58,322 bases of DNA from an uncultured bacterium. GTDB lineage: Bacteria; Cyanobacteriota; Vampirovibrionia; Gastranaerophilales; Gastranaerophilaceae. The notes under the pieces were generated by a model. The model was not told the origin of the DNA. It worked only from the letters and a program-made list of their open reading frames with translations, and made no database searches. Below, piece after piece: positions 15,462-24,833 of this stretch (the stretch's first letter is position 1; each line of letters opens with the position of its first letter). The translations under genes were made by a program, and so were the position numbers. The stretch is taken from positions 1 through 58,322 of the forward strand of contig CASFPS010000019.1 in the NCBI GenBank assembly GCA_949296355.1, read 5' to 3'.

Positions 15462-17591
15462 TTACCCTCCGACAAAAGGCTTTAATTCTGCCATTCTGGA
15501 TTTTGCGTATTTTAAATACTCATCATCGGTTGTGTAAGCTGCAATAAACTTCTGGTAATATTTATACGCCTCTTTGTAATTGCTCAACGTGTCATAATCT
15601 ACCGCAAGCATATAATTTGCAATAGGAAAATCATTTGAATACTTAAGTACGTTCAAATAGTCATTAATTGCAAGTTTTGTCTGCTTCTGCTCATCATATA
15701 TTAACCCTCTGTAATAATAAGCATAAGCATTATTGGCTTCTTTTTTTAAAACTTCATTGAATTTTGCAAGTGCATTTTGATAGTTATTTTGCTCATATAA
15801 TTCAATTCCCTCATTTAATATAGAAACTGAACCATTTTGCGTTACATATGCCAGCAGTTCTTTTGCTTCTGACTCAGGATTTTTCTCAACAGCTCGTTTA
15901 AGATAGCTTTCTGCAAGTGCCCAATTTTGCTGCTCTGAATACAAATATCCGATATAATATGGAATTTCTGCATTATTAGGATTTATCTGTTCTGCTTTTT
16001 TATAATATTCTATAGCACTGTTATAATCCCCGAGAGCCTGATACGAAGCCGCTGCTCCGAGTATTGAATCTTCTGTTGCCGGATTAATTGCAAGATATTG
16101 CTGCAGTGCCTGTTTATAGTCCTTATTCTCATAACTTTCGGAGGCTGCTGCAAGTTTAGTATTTGCTGAATCACTCTGAACACTCTGAAGCGTTTTCAAA
16201 ACAAGATTATTTGCCGGAAATTTTGACTTTGCGGTGTTTAAAATGCTCACGGCATTGTTGTAATCATTTTTTGCCGCATAACATATTGCCAGATTTACAT
16301 AAGCGTCAACTTTTGAAGCGTCTTTTTTTAATGCTGCGCTATAACCTTCAATTGCCTCATCAAGCTTGTTTTCCTGATGAAGTTTGTAGGCATAATTGTA
16401 AATTTCATCATAAGTTCCGTTCTTTTCAAGAAAAGCAATGTATTCCGAAGGCGGAAGCGCATTTTTCATAACATCGCCAATTTCAGCCTTAGCGCCTGCA
16501 TTTGCCGGATCTATTGATAATATCTTTTTGTACAAATTAAGCGCAGTCTTGTTGTCGCCCATTTCTTTATAAACCTGCGCCTTATATAAAAGTGCCTGAG
16601 TATTGTTAGGATACAACGTTAAAATCGAGTCATAAGACTGGATTGCTTTCTGATACTCTTTTCTTTGCTGGAAGAGAGTTCCGACATTCAGTCTGGTCGT
16701 AACATTAGACGGATTAATTTTTTCAGCTTTGCCATAATAACTCAATGCCGTTTCAAAATCACCCTGAGCCTGCTTAATAGCGCCTAAGTTTGCGTTTAAT
16801 TCCGCGTCAGACGGAGTTACTGCAAGTTTTTTAAGATAAATTCTTTCAAGCGCGTATAAAACTTCCATATCACCTTTGGAATTGGCAAGCGCTTCATTAT
16901 ATTGAACCACCGCCTCGTCATACCGACCGAGTTTATCGAGCGTTCTTGCGTATTTCATTCGTAGAAGCCCGTCAGTCGGTTTCAATTCAAGCGCCGTTTT
17001 GTAAAAATCGGCAGAACGCGGTTCATTACCCAGCAGCTTTAATAAATCTGCAACCTGACCGTTAGCGTCTGCTGCAAGTTTTGCATTATCAGCGGCTTTA
17101 AAGAATTCAAAAGCGGCAGCTGATAAGTTACCTGCAGCACGGAGTTCTTCTGCCTGTTTGTATCTGGAGCCGGCGGTTGTATCAAAACTCATTATTTTCA
17201 GGCACTGGTTTAAATTTTCATTAGCAGAAGTTATCATTGCCGCAGAATTCTGGATTGTTTGCTCTTTATCAGGATAAATTCTCAGATAAAAAAGTGCGCT
17301 TCTGAAATCGTTTGCAGCCTTTTCATAATTTTTTTCCTGATTAGCATAATAAGTCGCTCTTGCAAGATATGAATTTATAAGTCCTATTCTTGCCGAGTTA
17401 TCAAGATAATTGATTCTTAAAGCTTTTCTGAATTCAACAATAGCAGATGAGTACTGGTTTTGCATCAAATAGTTCTGGGCTGCATCATAGTGCTGGGCAA
17501 AAGCCCCTGTTGATGCTGCAAAAACTTCTGATGCACACATAATAGTACACATAGCTAAACAACAAACTGTCCCTAAAAATTTTTTCTTCAT
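15462..17591 (-). CDS. Secreted TPR-repeat protein
   Basis: The 709-residue protein has an N-terminal signal peptide (MKKKFLGTVCCLAMCTIMCA, cleavage probably after VFA near residue 25). The rest is almost entirely tetratricopeptide repeats, about 15 units, with the pattern A-x-Y-x2-A-x11-P (for example YYGKAEKINPSN, YKKILSIDPANAG, YKKAEQINPNNAE). It is likely a periplasmic or outer-membrane scaffold for protein interaction. No catalytic domain is visible. No clear Shine-Dalgarno precedes the ATG. Numerous Ala/Tyr pairs and Gln/Asn-rich linkers are typical of this kind of protein. Confidence 0.85.
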   Translation of the reverse strand: MKKKFLGTVCCLAMCTIMCASEVFAASTGAFAQHYDAAQNYLMQNQYSSAIVEFRKALRINYLDNSARIGLINSYLARATYYANQEKNYEKAANDFRSALFYLRIYPDKEQTIQNSAAMITSANENLNQCLKIMSFDTTAGSRYKQAEELRAAGNLSAAAFEFFKAADNAKLAADANGQVADLLKLLGNEPRSADFYKTALELKPTDGLLRMKYARTLDKLGRYDEAVVQYNEALANSKGDMEVLYALERIYLKKLAVTPSDAELNANLGAIKQAQGDFETALSYYGKAEKINPSNVTTRLNVGTLFQQRKEYQKAIQSYDSILTLYPNNTQALLYKAQVYKEMGDNKTALNLYKKILSIDPANAGAKAEIGDVMKNALPPSEYIAFLEKNGTYDEIYNYAYKLHQENKLDEAIEGYSAALKKDASKVDAYVNLAICYAAKNDYNNAVSILNTAKSKFPANNLVLKTLQSVQSDSANTKLAAASESYENKDYKQALQQYLAINPATEDSILGAAASYQALGDYNSAIEYYKKAEQINPNNAEIPYYIGYLYSEQQNWALAESYLKRAVEKNPESEAKELLAYVTQNGSVSILNEGIELYEQNNYQNALAKFNEVLKKEANNAYAYYYRGLIYDEQKQTKLAINDYLNVLKYSNDFPIANYMLAVDYDTLSNYKEAYKYYQKFIAAYTTDDEYLKYAKSRMAELKPFVGG

Positions 17592-17775
17592 AATAATATA
17601 TTACTATAATATTTTCTTATTGTATATAAGCGAATACGGCAATGATAAATTTGTCAAATTGTAAATTTTTGTAAAACTTTTTCTTCATGACATATCATGA
17701 TTTTGAAATTTATAGTAGCATGCCATGTATCAACTATCCCCAAATCTCCTCCCAAAATTATTAGAGAAAACTTAC

Positions 17776-17808
17776 ACTGACTCAGGATAACTATGAGTCA
17801 GTTTTTAT
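17776..17808 (+). terminator. Orphan rho-independent terminator
   Basis: ACTGACTCA (17776-17784) pairs perfectly with TGAGTCAGT (17794-17802) across a 9-nt loop and is followed by TTTTATTA on the plus strand. No plus-strand protein gene lies upstream; both neighbours are on the minus strand. It could end a small RNA starting somewhere in 17640-17720, or act as an insulating hairpin after the ribbon-helix-helix gene. Confidence 0.55.
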
Positions 17809-17850
17809 TATGTTTTCATCAAATATACGGAAGGATAGCTGCCAAATATT

Positions 17851-18039
17851 TTAGCTGAGAAGTTCTGACAAAATAGTTGCATTTTCTTCTGCTTTAAGGT
17901 TATTAGAAATTTTGTTACGTTTTATATAAACTCTCAGAGCCTCTCTGATTAATTCGCTTCTCGTTCTTTGTTCGGATGTGGCAACACTGTCAACTTTGTT
18001 TAAAAAATCATTAGACATTGATATTAAAACTCTTGCCAT
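17851..18039 (-). CDS. CopG/Arc-type ribbon-helix-helix regulator
   Basis: The 62-residue protein starts ARVLISMSNDFLNKVDSVAT (beta strand and helix A) followed by RTRSELIREALRVYIKRNK (helix B with the conserved SELIREAL). It should dimerise and bind operator DNA through the N-terminal beta ribbon. The ribosome-binding site AAGGAGGAAAT is strong. No toxin gene is adjacent, so it is not an obvious antitoxin. It may regulate itself from the promoter at 18106-18133 or the large divergent gene at 18254. Confidence 0.8.
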   Translation of the reverse strand: MARVLISMSNDFLNKVDSVATSEQRTRSELIREALRVYIKRNKISNNLKAEENATILSELLS

Positions 18040-18105
18040 ATTTCCTCCTTTTCTGCGGAGCAGTATATAACTTTCTGTAACGACACTTACCCCTTGTGAT
18101 ACTTT

Positions 18106-18133
18106 ATTATATCATACAAATAATTTATTGCAA
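18106..18133 (-). promoter_or_regulatory. Promoter of the ribbon-helix-helix gene
   Basis: On the minus strand TTGCAA (18128-18133) and a perfect TATAAT (18106-18111) are separated by 16 bp, followed by about 65 bp of leader and an AAGGAGG ribosome-binding site. Confidence 0.65.
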
Positions 18134-18253
18134 GAGTATATCAGTTTTATATTGGAAAATTTTGTAACTTGTTACATTTCTTAATAAAAAAGGCAATTTT
18201 TTAAAGTATACCTACTTTATATATATAAGAGTATAAAATCAGAGGATAAAAAT

Positions 18254-20509
18254 ATGTCATTATTCCATTTTTCACCATTAAATTATGATTTAGTACAAAG
18301 CACCCCGTCAGGTTCTTTGAATATTTTGTGGAATCAATTGAATCAAAAATCAATTGCTAATTCAATGATGTATATGACTCCTACATTTAATTTTTCAATC
18401 GGGTCTGAGTATCCGGAGTTTGGAATGTTCGGGAATAATCTTTTAAACCCGCTTCTTGCAATGCAGCAGACAATGCAGGCTTTCCAGAACGGAAGCTGGA
18501 TGAACGGTATGAATAACTGGTGCAACTGGCAGATGCCTTGGAGTACTCCTTGGGGTACCACTCCTTCCGGCAGCTCTACAAGCAACAGTGAATACGATGC
18601 ATTAAAAGCTTTAATTACTAAATATAAAGAAATCGGAACTAAAAATAGTTCATTAAGCCCTTCCTTGCTTGATAAAATTAACAATGCTTTAAATAAATCA
18701 GGCAAACCGGAAGAAAAATTGGAAGCATTAAGAGATTTGTATAAACAGCTCGATAAAAATAAACTTGAAAAAGCTTTGTTAGAACTTCCTGAATACAAGA
18801 AAATGCTTGATGTTGCAGGCTACAAGTTTAATGGAACAAATAAAGAAGAAGATACAAAACTAAAAAAAGAATTAAACAGCTTAGAGCAGGATATCAAGAG
18901 TAAGAAAGGCGATAATCTTGTGACAGTATCAGTAAGTGAAAATAATCCAAGCATATTGAGAATAATAAGCTACTGGAATGATACTCATAAAGATGACAAC
19001 AGCAGAGGTATTATACGTCTTGTTGCAAATAATTTACCATCAGAAGAGTCTGAAATGGAATTGCACAAAAAAGGTATTAATAACCTTGCAATGTCTTTGA
19101 TTAATAAGGTAGAAGACTTCAAGTCAGAAGTAGACGGAGACTTCTCAAAACTTGATGAAGCTAAAGATAATGTATCAAAAGCTTTAACTACAGCTAATGA
19201 AAAGTTTACTAAAGATAATTTGCTTGCACTTGCAAAAGAATTTGACACACTTTACGCAATGCTCAGAATGATGGAAGCAGAAAGAGTCAGAAATACAATC
19301 AATACAAAATACGGCTTCCTGAATGATATTTCTTCAACTGATAAAGATATAGCTGATGATAACTTAATTGTTGAAGATACAAAAGCAGATCTTAAGAATG
19401 AAGGAATTAAGGTAGATGATATTGAAATCGATACCGTTCCGAAAGAAGATGTTGATGATGTTTCTGATGTCGATGACAGTGACATGACAGCAGAAGAAAA
19501 ACTGGATGCTCTTAAAGGAAAAATTGCTGAAACAGATAGAGAAGGAGTTTATACAACAGTTCAAACTTCAGAGCATGAACCTGCAAAATTTTATACATTT
19601 AAAGAGGATAAACTGGTAGAACTTAAGGGTGTTAAATCTATTGACAAAGACGGTAACTGCACAATGGCAGACGGCAGCAAAAAAGTTCAGAAAGATGTTG
19701 AAACTGTTGAAGTTTCAGTTCAGGATGTTATTGATTACAACAATACACTTAAAAGGGTTGAAAATCTTTATGGAGTCAAAATTTATAAGTGCAGTACCAA
19801 ACTGAATGGTTCAACCTTATACAAGAGCAAAGGCATCCAGGAAAATGGTTATTCACAGTATTTCATCATAAAAGACAATAAGCTTATGAGAGTTGTCTGC
19901 GATTATGTTGATAAAAACGGAAATGTTGTAATTAACGGTGTGACAAAAGCTGCTAAAGATTTAACTGATGATAATTTTGAGACAATAAGCGATTCTGATA
20001 TTGTAACAACAAATAAGAAAATAGAAGCAGAAGAACGTAAAGCTCAGGAAGAAAATGAAGAATTAGAAGCTATCTGTAAAAAAGAATTTAAGAAAGTCGA
20101 AAGTGAAGACGGCGAAACTATAGGTAATGACATTGTAGATGATTTAGAATGGTGTACAACTGATGATGAGTGGGTGAATGCTTGTGATAATATCAAAAAA
20201 ATAAAAAAAGAGAATATCTACAGTGTTATAAAAGGCTATGAAGACGACTTAAACTGGGGCGCTGATCATATTATAAGACAAATCCGTACAGAAAACGGAA
20301 GAGAAGATACAAAAAAGATGGAATTAATTACTCATATCATTAACGTAGTATGGGAATATTGTAAAGAAAATGGCACTAACAGTGAAGAGGCTTTCAGGGA
20401 GTTTTATAAGTTAAAAGCAGAAATATCCAAAAATCCGCAGCAGCTTATAACTAAAGAGACTGCAGAAAAATTAGATAGGTGTATTTTAAGAATATTCGGT
20501 TTAAATTAA
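18254..20509 (+). CDS. Large acidic protein of unknown function
   Basis: This is a 751-residue protein with no recognised family. The N terminus has no signal peptide but includes an unusual Trp/Met/Asn-rich patch (WMNGMNNWCNWQMPWSTPWG, about residues 76-97). A Lys/Glu-rich, helix-prone region follows (about 110-380). An acidic stretch near DVDDVSDVDDSDMTAEEK (about 408-425) precedes two related beta-rich segments, each built as aromatic strand, KEDKL or KDNKL, then D-K-D-G-N or D-K-N-G-N (about 440-500 and 520-575). The C-terminal part is helical. AGAGG precedes the ATG and a strong terminator follows at 20566. It is probably lineage-specific. Confidence 0.8.
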   Translation: MSLFHFSPLNYDLVQSTPSGSLNILWNQLNQKSIANSMMYMTPTFNFSIGSEYPEFGMFGNNLLNPLLAMQQTMQAFQNGSWMNGMNNWCNWQMPWSTPWGTTPSGSSTSNSEYDALKALITKYKEIGTKNSSLSPSLLDKINNALNKSGKPEEKLEALRDLYKQLDKNKLEKALLELPEYKKMLDVAGYKFNGTNKEEDTKLKKELNSLEQDIKSKKGDNLVTVSVSENNPSILRIISYWNDTHKDDNSRGIIRLVANNLPSEESEMELHKKGINNLAMSLINKVEDFKSEVDGDFSKLDEAKDNVSKALTTANEKFTKDNLLALAKEFDTLYAMLRMMEAERVRNTINTKYGFLNDISSTDKDIADDNLIVEDTKADLKNEGIKVDDIEIDTVPKEDVDDVSDVDDSDMTAEEKLDALKGKIAETDREGVYTTVQTSEHEPAKFYTFKEDKLVELKGVKSIDKDGNCTMADGSKKVQKDVETVEVSVQDVIDYNNTLKRVENLYGVKIYKCSTKLNGSTLYKSKGIQENGYSQYFIIKDNKLMRVVCDYVDKNGNVVINGVTKAAKDLTDDNFETISDSDIVTTNKKIEAEERKAQEENEELEAICKKEFKKVESEDGETIGNDIVDDLEWCTTDDEWVNACDNIKKIKKENIYSVIKGYEDDLNWGADHIIRQIRTENGREDTKKMELITHIINVVWEYCKENGTNSEEAFREFYKLKAEISKNPQQLITKETAEKLDRCILRIFGLN

Positions 20510-20565
20510 TATATCAGTTGATGCACTGAAAATAATCAGATGTAGGGTTTGGTAAATCAAAAATT

Positions 20566-20589
20566 GCCGGAGATTATCTCCGGCTTTTT
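20566..20589 (+). terminator. Rho-independent terminator after the 751-residue gene
   Basis: GCCGGAG (20566-20572) and CTCCGGC (20578-20584) form a perfect 7-bp stem with an ATTAT loop followed by TTTTT. Confidence 0.9.
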
Positions 20590-21403
20590 GGTGTGGCAAG
20601 TATAGAACATCATCCCCTCTCCCTAACCCTCTCCGGGGTAAATGTATTGGTTTTGTATGTAATTCTACAAGCAGGATGTATTTGCAGGGAGAGGGGATAG
20701 GCGCTGTCGTTCTTTTGTCTTGGCTAAGTGAACGACAGCGCGCGTTCCTTCCCCAACCGGGGAAGGTTAGGAAGGGGGATAGCAAGCAAACTATTGAACA
20801 TCAACGCGCATTCCCTCTCCCCTTTGGGGAGAGGGTTAGTGATAGTGGCTGATAATGAATAGAACCCCACCCGCATTTGTAGCTCGCTGGCGCTCACACA
20901 ACTGCGACTTCCCCAATTGGAGAGGTGGGCGTGTTTATTGGACGCTGCAACACTTGAACGACTTCGCGCATTCCTTCCCTTTTGAGGGAAGGTTAGGAAG
21001 GGTGACTACAAGCATGCATAGAACATCAACGCGCGTTCCCTCTCCCCAAAGGGGAGCGGGTTAGTGAGAGTGGCTGATAATAAATAGAACCCCACCCGCA
21101 TTTGTAGCTCGCTGGCGCTCACACAACTGCGACCTCCCCGATTGGAGAGGTGGGCGCGCTTATTGGATGCGGCAACACTTGAACGACCTTGCGCGTTCCT
21201 TCCCTTTTGAGGGAAGGTTAGGAAGGGTGCATATGTTTGTATTGAAAAGCTTATCACCCACTCCATCTCTCCCTCATATAGGGAGAGAGACGCTCCGGCG
21301 TTAATTGGGCGTGATAGGAGCTGAACGACCTCGCGCATTCCTTCCCGATCCTTGCTCGTCCGGCTTGTAGTGATACTTACTAGCCGGATATATTTACCCC
21401 CAT
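20590..21403. repeat. GC-rich modular repeat block with a 199-bp tandem copy
   Basis: There is no gene here; short open frames are accidental. Hairpin modules such as CCCTCTCCCCTTTGGGGAGA and CTTCCCTTTTGAGGGAAGG recur, joined by conserved spacers (ACCCCACCCGCATTTGTAGC, then GCTCGCTGGCGCTCACACAA). A 199-bp unit at 20806-21004 is repeated with few changes at 21031-21229. The region is much more GC-rich than the genes around it. The same modules occur, inverted, at 25391-25990 and partly at 22550-22990. Confidence 0.85.
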
Positions 21404-22486
21404 TTACCACTCCTTCACTACAGGTATCTTGGTTTTAATCCATTTAAGCAGTTGTCCGGTATACGTTGTTATCACCATAGTTAACACAAAATACAAATAC
21501 GTATTCTGAACAGGGTTGAAAATCCAGTATATATTATGATTATTGCGCTCGCTTATCGGAATTCCGTTTACCCAAAAGATAGCAGCTGTAATCAAATACA
21601 TTACAAAAAGGTGATTTGCCATTATGTGATAAGTATTTTCGCCTACCAATTTTATAAATTTAATATCTTTCAGGTAATTGTACATTACGTGAATAAACCA
21701 TAAAGAAAACCAGATTCCGGTAATGCTCGTCAGAACCGGAACAACAATCTGGCTGTCAAACCTTGCCCACACAAGCACATAGCTTAAGCCTATTCCGTGG
21801 ACTGGATCAAAATCACGGTTAAAATGCCATAAAACCGCCTGAATACAAAGAACAATTCCCAGAATTTTCGGAGTAAAAATATTGTAATTCCCGTGAATTT
21901 TCCGTATATAAAAATGTCCTAAATACACAAAAAACAGAGAAAACATTATTCTTATAATTATTAAAAATACCGGAGTAAGCGGAAATATTTTTGAAAGCGG
22001 AATCGCCGCAAACCCCATTATTGTATAAATTGCAGTTTTTATTTTGATATCAAGATTCCTGAATTGTCTTTCAAGAAACAAAAATGTCACCATTGTCATG
22101 AACAGTTGGGTTACGAACCACATCGGGCAGGATAAGTCAAACTGATGCCCGTTCAAAAACGGGGTTATAAAAAAATTTTTCCAGCTTAATTCCATTCCCC
22201 AGAATTTGCCTGTAAGTTTATCAATAACAATTGTTACAACCGCATAAAACGCCGAATATATAAAATACAAAACAAGCAGACTTTTTACCCTGCGCTTTAT
22301 AAACTCGGCAACATTGTCCAGATACTTATCTTTAAAAAGCATTCCGGATATAAAGAAGAACAAAGCCAGTTGAAACGAATACGGCGGAAACATATCAAAC
22401 AATCTGAATTCCAGATGCCCTGATACAACAAGAGTTATAGCAAGCGCCTTTAATATATTTATTTTGTCAGATAAAATTTTGTCCAT
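21404..22486 (-). CDS. Acyltransferase 3 family membrane protein
   Basis: The 360-residue protein has about ten hydrophobic segments and an N-terminal NILKALAITLVVSGHLEFRL, where the family's catalytic His lies (here in SGH near residue 22). FFFISGMLFKDKYLDN and FIKRRVKSLLVLYFIYS (about residues 48-95) match the conserved Arg-containing loop of acyltransferase 3 proteins. Members move acetyl or other acyl groups onto surface sugars at the cytoplasmic membrane. The substrate here is unknown. It lies isolated between two repeat blocks with no glycan genes beside it. Confidence 0.85.
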   Translation of the reverse strand: MDKILSDKINILKALAITLVVSGHLEFRLFDMFPPYSFQLALFFFISGMLFKDKYLDNVAEFIKRRVKSLLVLYFIYSAFYAVVTIVIDKLTGKFWGMELSWKNFFITPFLNGHQFDLSCPMWFVTQLFMTMVTFLFLERQFRNLDIKIKTAIYTIMGFAAIPLSKIFPLTPVFLIIIRIMFSLFFVYLGHFYIRKIHGNYNIFTPKILGIVLCIQAVLWHFNRDFDPVHGIGLSYVLVWARFDSQIVVPVLTSITGIWFSLWFIHVMYNYLKDIKFIKLVGENTYHIMANHLFVMYLITAAIFWVNGIPISERNNHNIYWIFNPVQNTYLYFVLTMVITTYTGQLLKWIKTKIPVVKEW

Positions 22487-22549
22487 AGAATTAATTATAT
22501 ATTAAAAACATATATCTTGAAAATTTGTAAAAAAGTCTAGGTTTTAAGA

Positions 22550-22990
22550 ATATAAACACTGCACCGACCTTCCAGTCCGGAGACTCGTTTAACGCCGTCA
22601 ACAAAGCAGGTTAGGAAGGGTGCTTTTGTTTCTGTTGTAAGAGCTATCACCCTCACCTTCTCTCCCTCATATAGGGAGAAAGACGCTCTGGCGTTAATTG
22701 GGCGTGATAAGAGCTGAACGACCCCGCGCATTCCCTATCTCCTTTGGGGATAGGGTTAGGGTGAGGGAAACATCACACTTAGCGTTTAGCATACCCTCCC
22801 CTTGTGGGAGGGTCGAAATCTTTGATTTCGGGGAGGGGTTTTATACAGACATTACGTCTGTAATTTTAATGCCTAAAATTATCATGGACAATTGTGCCCC
22901 AAAGGGGAGAGGGGATGTGCGCAGTCGTTCCAAGCTCGTCCGGCATGTAGTGATACATACCAGCCCGAGACATTTACCCCTGGAGGGAGC
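22550..22990. repeat. Modular repeats upstream of the decarboxylase gene
   Basis: There is no gene. Modules include TATCTCCTTTGGGGATAGGG (about 22735-22755), the TCCCCTTGTGGGAGGGTCG stem with AAATCTTTGATTTC (about 22798-22832), and ACAGACATTACGTCTGTAA (about 22845-22863), each able to form a hairpin. The segment resembling 21240-21340 (GGGCGTGATAAGAGCTGAAC) shows that it shares history with the previous block. Confidence 0.75.
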
Positions 22991-23058
22991 AAAAATAACC
23001 CGTTCAAATTCCAAACAAAATCTTAATAAAATTTTTACTGGAAAAGCAAAATCCCCTG

Positions 23059-23067
23059 TGATATTAT
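23059..23067 (+). promoter_or_regulatory. Extended -10 promoter of the decarboxylase-gmk operon
   Basis: TGATATTAT (23059-23067) is an extended -10 element, placing transcription start near 23074, just before GAGAGGG and ATG 23091. No convincing -35 box is seen at the right distance, as is common for extended -10 promoters. Confidence 0.5.
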
Positions 23068-23090
23068 AGTCACAATTGAGAGGGAAGAGA

Positions 23091-24833
23091 ATGAATACAG
23101 CCGAATATTTGGTAAAAAAGCTTGAGGAACTCGGAGTTAACGATTTTTTCGGACTTCCGGGCGATTATAACTTTAATATTTTATACGCAATAGAAAACAA
23201 CCCCAACACAAAATGGATAGGCTGCACAAATGAACTTAACGCCGGTTATGCGGCGGACGGGTATGCCAGAATTAGAGGTTACGGCGCTATTGTTACAACG
23301 TACGGTGTCGGAGAACTCAGCGCAATAAATGCTATTGCAGGGAGTGCAGCGGAGAATGTTCCTGTTATAAGCATAGTGGGAGTTCCGGCAACCAAAACGA
23401 TTGAAAACAAAACAATGGTTCACCATAATTTTCAAGAGGTAAACTACTACGCCTGCTATGAAGCGCATAAGCCGATTACTGCCGCTTGCGCTTATCTTAC
23501 AAGAGACAATGCAAAGCTTGAAATCGACAGGATTCTAAAAGTTTTTGTTAAAGAGAAGAAGCCTGTTTATGTTGCAATTCCGATGGACATTGCAACAATG
23601 GAAATCTCTGAGAAAGAAGTTTCTTATGACTGGTCAAGCGATGAAGAAGTTTTGAGGCTTGTTACAGGCAAAATCGTCGCAAAGATTAACAATTCCAAAA
23701 ATCCGGTAATCCTCGGCGATCTTCTGGTTAAGCGTTTTGATGCCAGAATCGAATACAAGGAATTTGTTGAAAAAACAAGAATTCCCGTAACAAACTTCCT
23801 TATGGGAACAAATTTGATTGATATGGACTATGACCTGTATCTTGGCGGGTATTATGCGCAATTTGGGAATCCGGAAGCTGAAAAATATATTAATGAAACG
23901 GACTGCTTAATCTCCGTTGGTCCTGTTTATACAGACCTTAATGCTTTCGGATTTAATCTCCCGTACAAACTTAATGACCATATAGCAATTTACGGAACGT
24001 ACACGTATGTTGACGGCGCAAGGTACAACAACGTTAAAATGGCAGATGTTCTGGAAGCAGTCACAAAGCTTGTTGATACTAAAGATATGAAGATTTCAAA
24101 GCCGCAAATAGGTTATGAACATAAAGAGGCAAAAAACGAGCCTCTTACTTCAGCATATATTTACCCCCGCTTGCAGGAATTTATAAAAGAAAATGATATT
24201 CTGGTTGCAGAAACTGGCATAATTCCTCACGGGGTTGCGCCGATGAAACTTCCTGCAAATGTAGAGCTTCAAACTCAGACGTTATGGGGATCAATCGGCT
24301 GGGCAACACCTGCAACCCTCGGCGTATGTTTGGCAAAATCGAATTCCAGAGTTATTCTGATTACGGGGGAAGGCTCGCATCAGCTTACGGCAATGGAGAT
24401 TGGCAATATGCTGAGACGCGGAATTAAGCCGGTTGTTATTGTACTTAATAACAAAGGTTATACGATTGAGCGTGTACTTTCAGACTCTCCGGACGACTGC
24501 TTTAATGATATTATGCAGATGAATTATTCCAAGTTTGCCCGAGTTTTTGAAGGTGATATCTGGTCTACAAAGGTTACAACTGCCGAAGATTTTGACAAAG
24601 CGTTAAAAGTCACACAGATTATGAACAAAATGTGCTATATAGAAATCTGTACAGAAGCTATGGATATGCCAAAATTGACAGAGGACTTGATTTCCTGCTT
24701 TAAGAAAAAAGCTGCCGAAAACAAGACGCCGGCAGTTCAGATAAAACCGGCAGAGGAAGAAAGCTTTTCGGTAAGCAGCAGTCTTGATAAATTTGAAACA
24801 GTTGTTCATAAAGGGCTTTCGGAGGTAGAATGA
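23091..24833 (+). CDS. Thiamine-diphosphate-dependent 2-oxoacid decarboxylase (indolepyruvate/pyruvate decarboxylase type)
   Basis: The 580-residue enzyme has the three-domain ThDP fold. The N-terminal PYR domain has FFGLPGDYNFNILYAIE and the activating Glu in CTNELNAGYAADGYAR (E at about residue 48). The PP domain has ITGEGSHQLTAMEIGNM and NNKGYTIERV, the family's GDG...NN ThDP/Mg motif with Glu for the second Asp. Such enzymes turn 2-oxoacids into aldehydes and CO2; pyruvate, indolepyruvate and branched oxoacids cannot be told apart from the sequence. ATG 23091 follows GAGAGGG; an earlier TTG is not preferred. The stop overlaps the gmk start (ATGA), an unusual coupling. Confidence 0.88.
   Translation: MNTAEYLVKKLEELGVNDFFGLPGDYNFNILYAIENNPNTKWIGCTNELNAGYAADGYARIRGYGAIVTTYGVGELSAINAIAGSAAENVPVISIVGVPATKTIENKTMVHHNFQEVNYYACYEAHKPITAACAYLTRDNAKLEIDRILKVFVKEKKPVYVAIPMDIATMEISEKEVSYDWSSDEEVLRLVTGKIVAKINNSKNPVILGDLLVKRFDARIEYKEFVEKTRIPVTNFLMGTNLIDMDYDLYLGGYYAQFGNPEAEKYINETDCLISVGPVYTDLNAFGFNLPYKLNDHIAIYGTYTYVDGARYNNVKMADVLEAVTKLVDTKDMKISKPQIGYEHKEAKNEPLTSAYIYPRLQEFIKENDILVAETGIIPHGVAPMKLPANVELQTQTLWGSIGWATPATLGVCLAKSNSRVILITGEGSHQLTAMEIGNMLRRGIKPVVIVLNNKGYTIERVLSDSPDDCFNDIMQMNYSKFARVFEGDIWSTKVTTAEDFDKALKVTQIMNKMCYIEICTEAMDMPKLTEDLISCFKKKAAENKTPAVQIKPAEEESFSVSSSLDKFETVVHKGLSEVE

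Noticed and set aside
17851-18039. Ribbon-helix-helix gene as the antitoxin of a toxin-antitoxin pair.
   Set aside because: No RelE/ParE-like or other small toxin frame overlaps or follows it on the same strand.
20855-21410. Open frames in the GC-rich repeat block before the acyltransferase.
   Set aside because: They lie in repeat units that recur in both orientations, lack ribosome-binding sites and encode low-complexity sequence.
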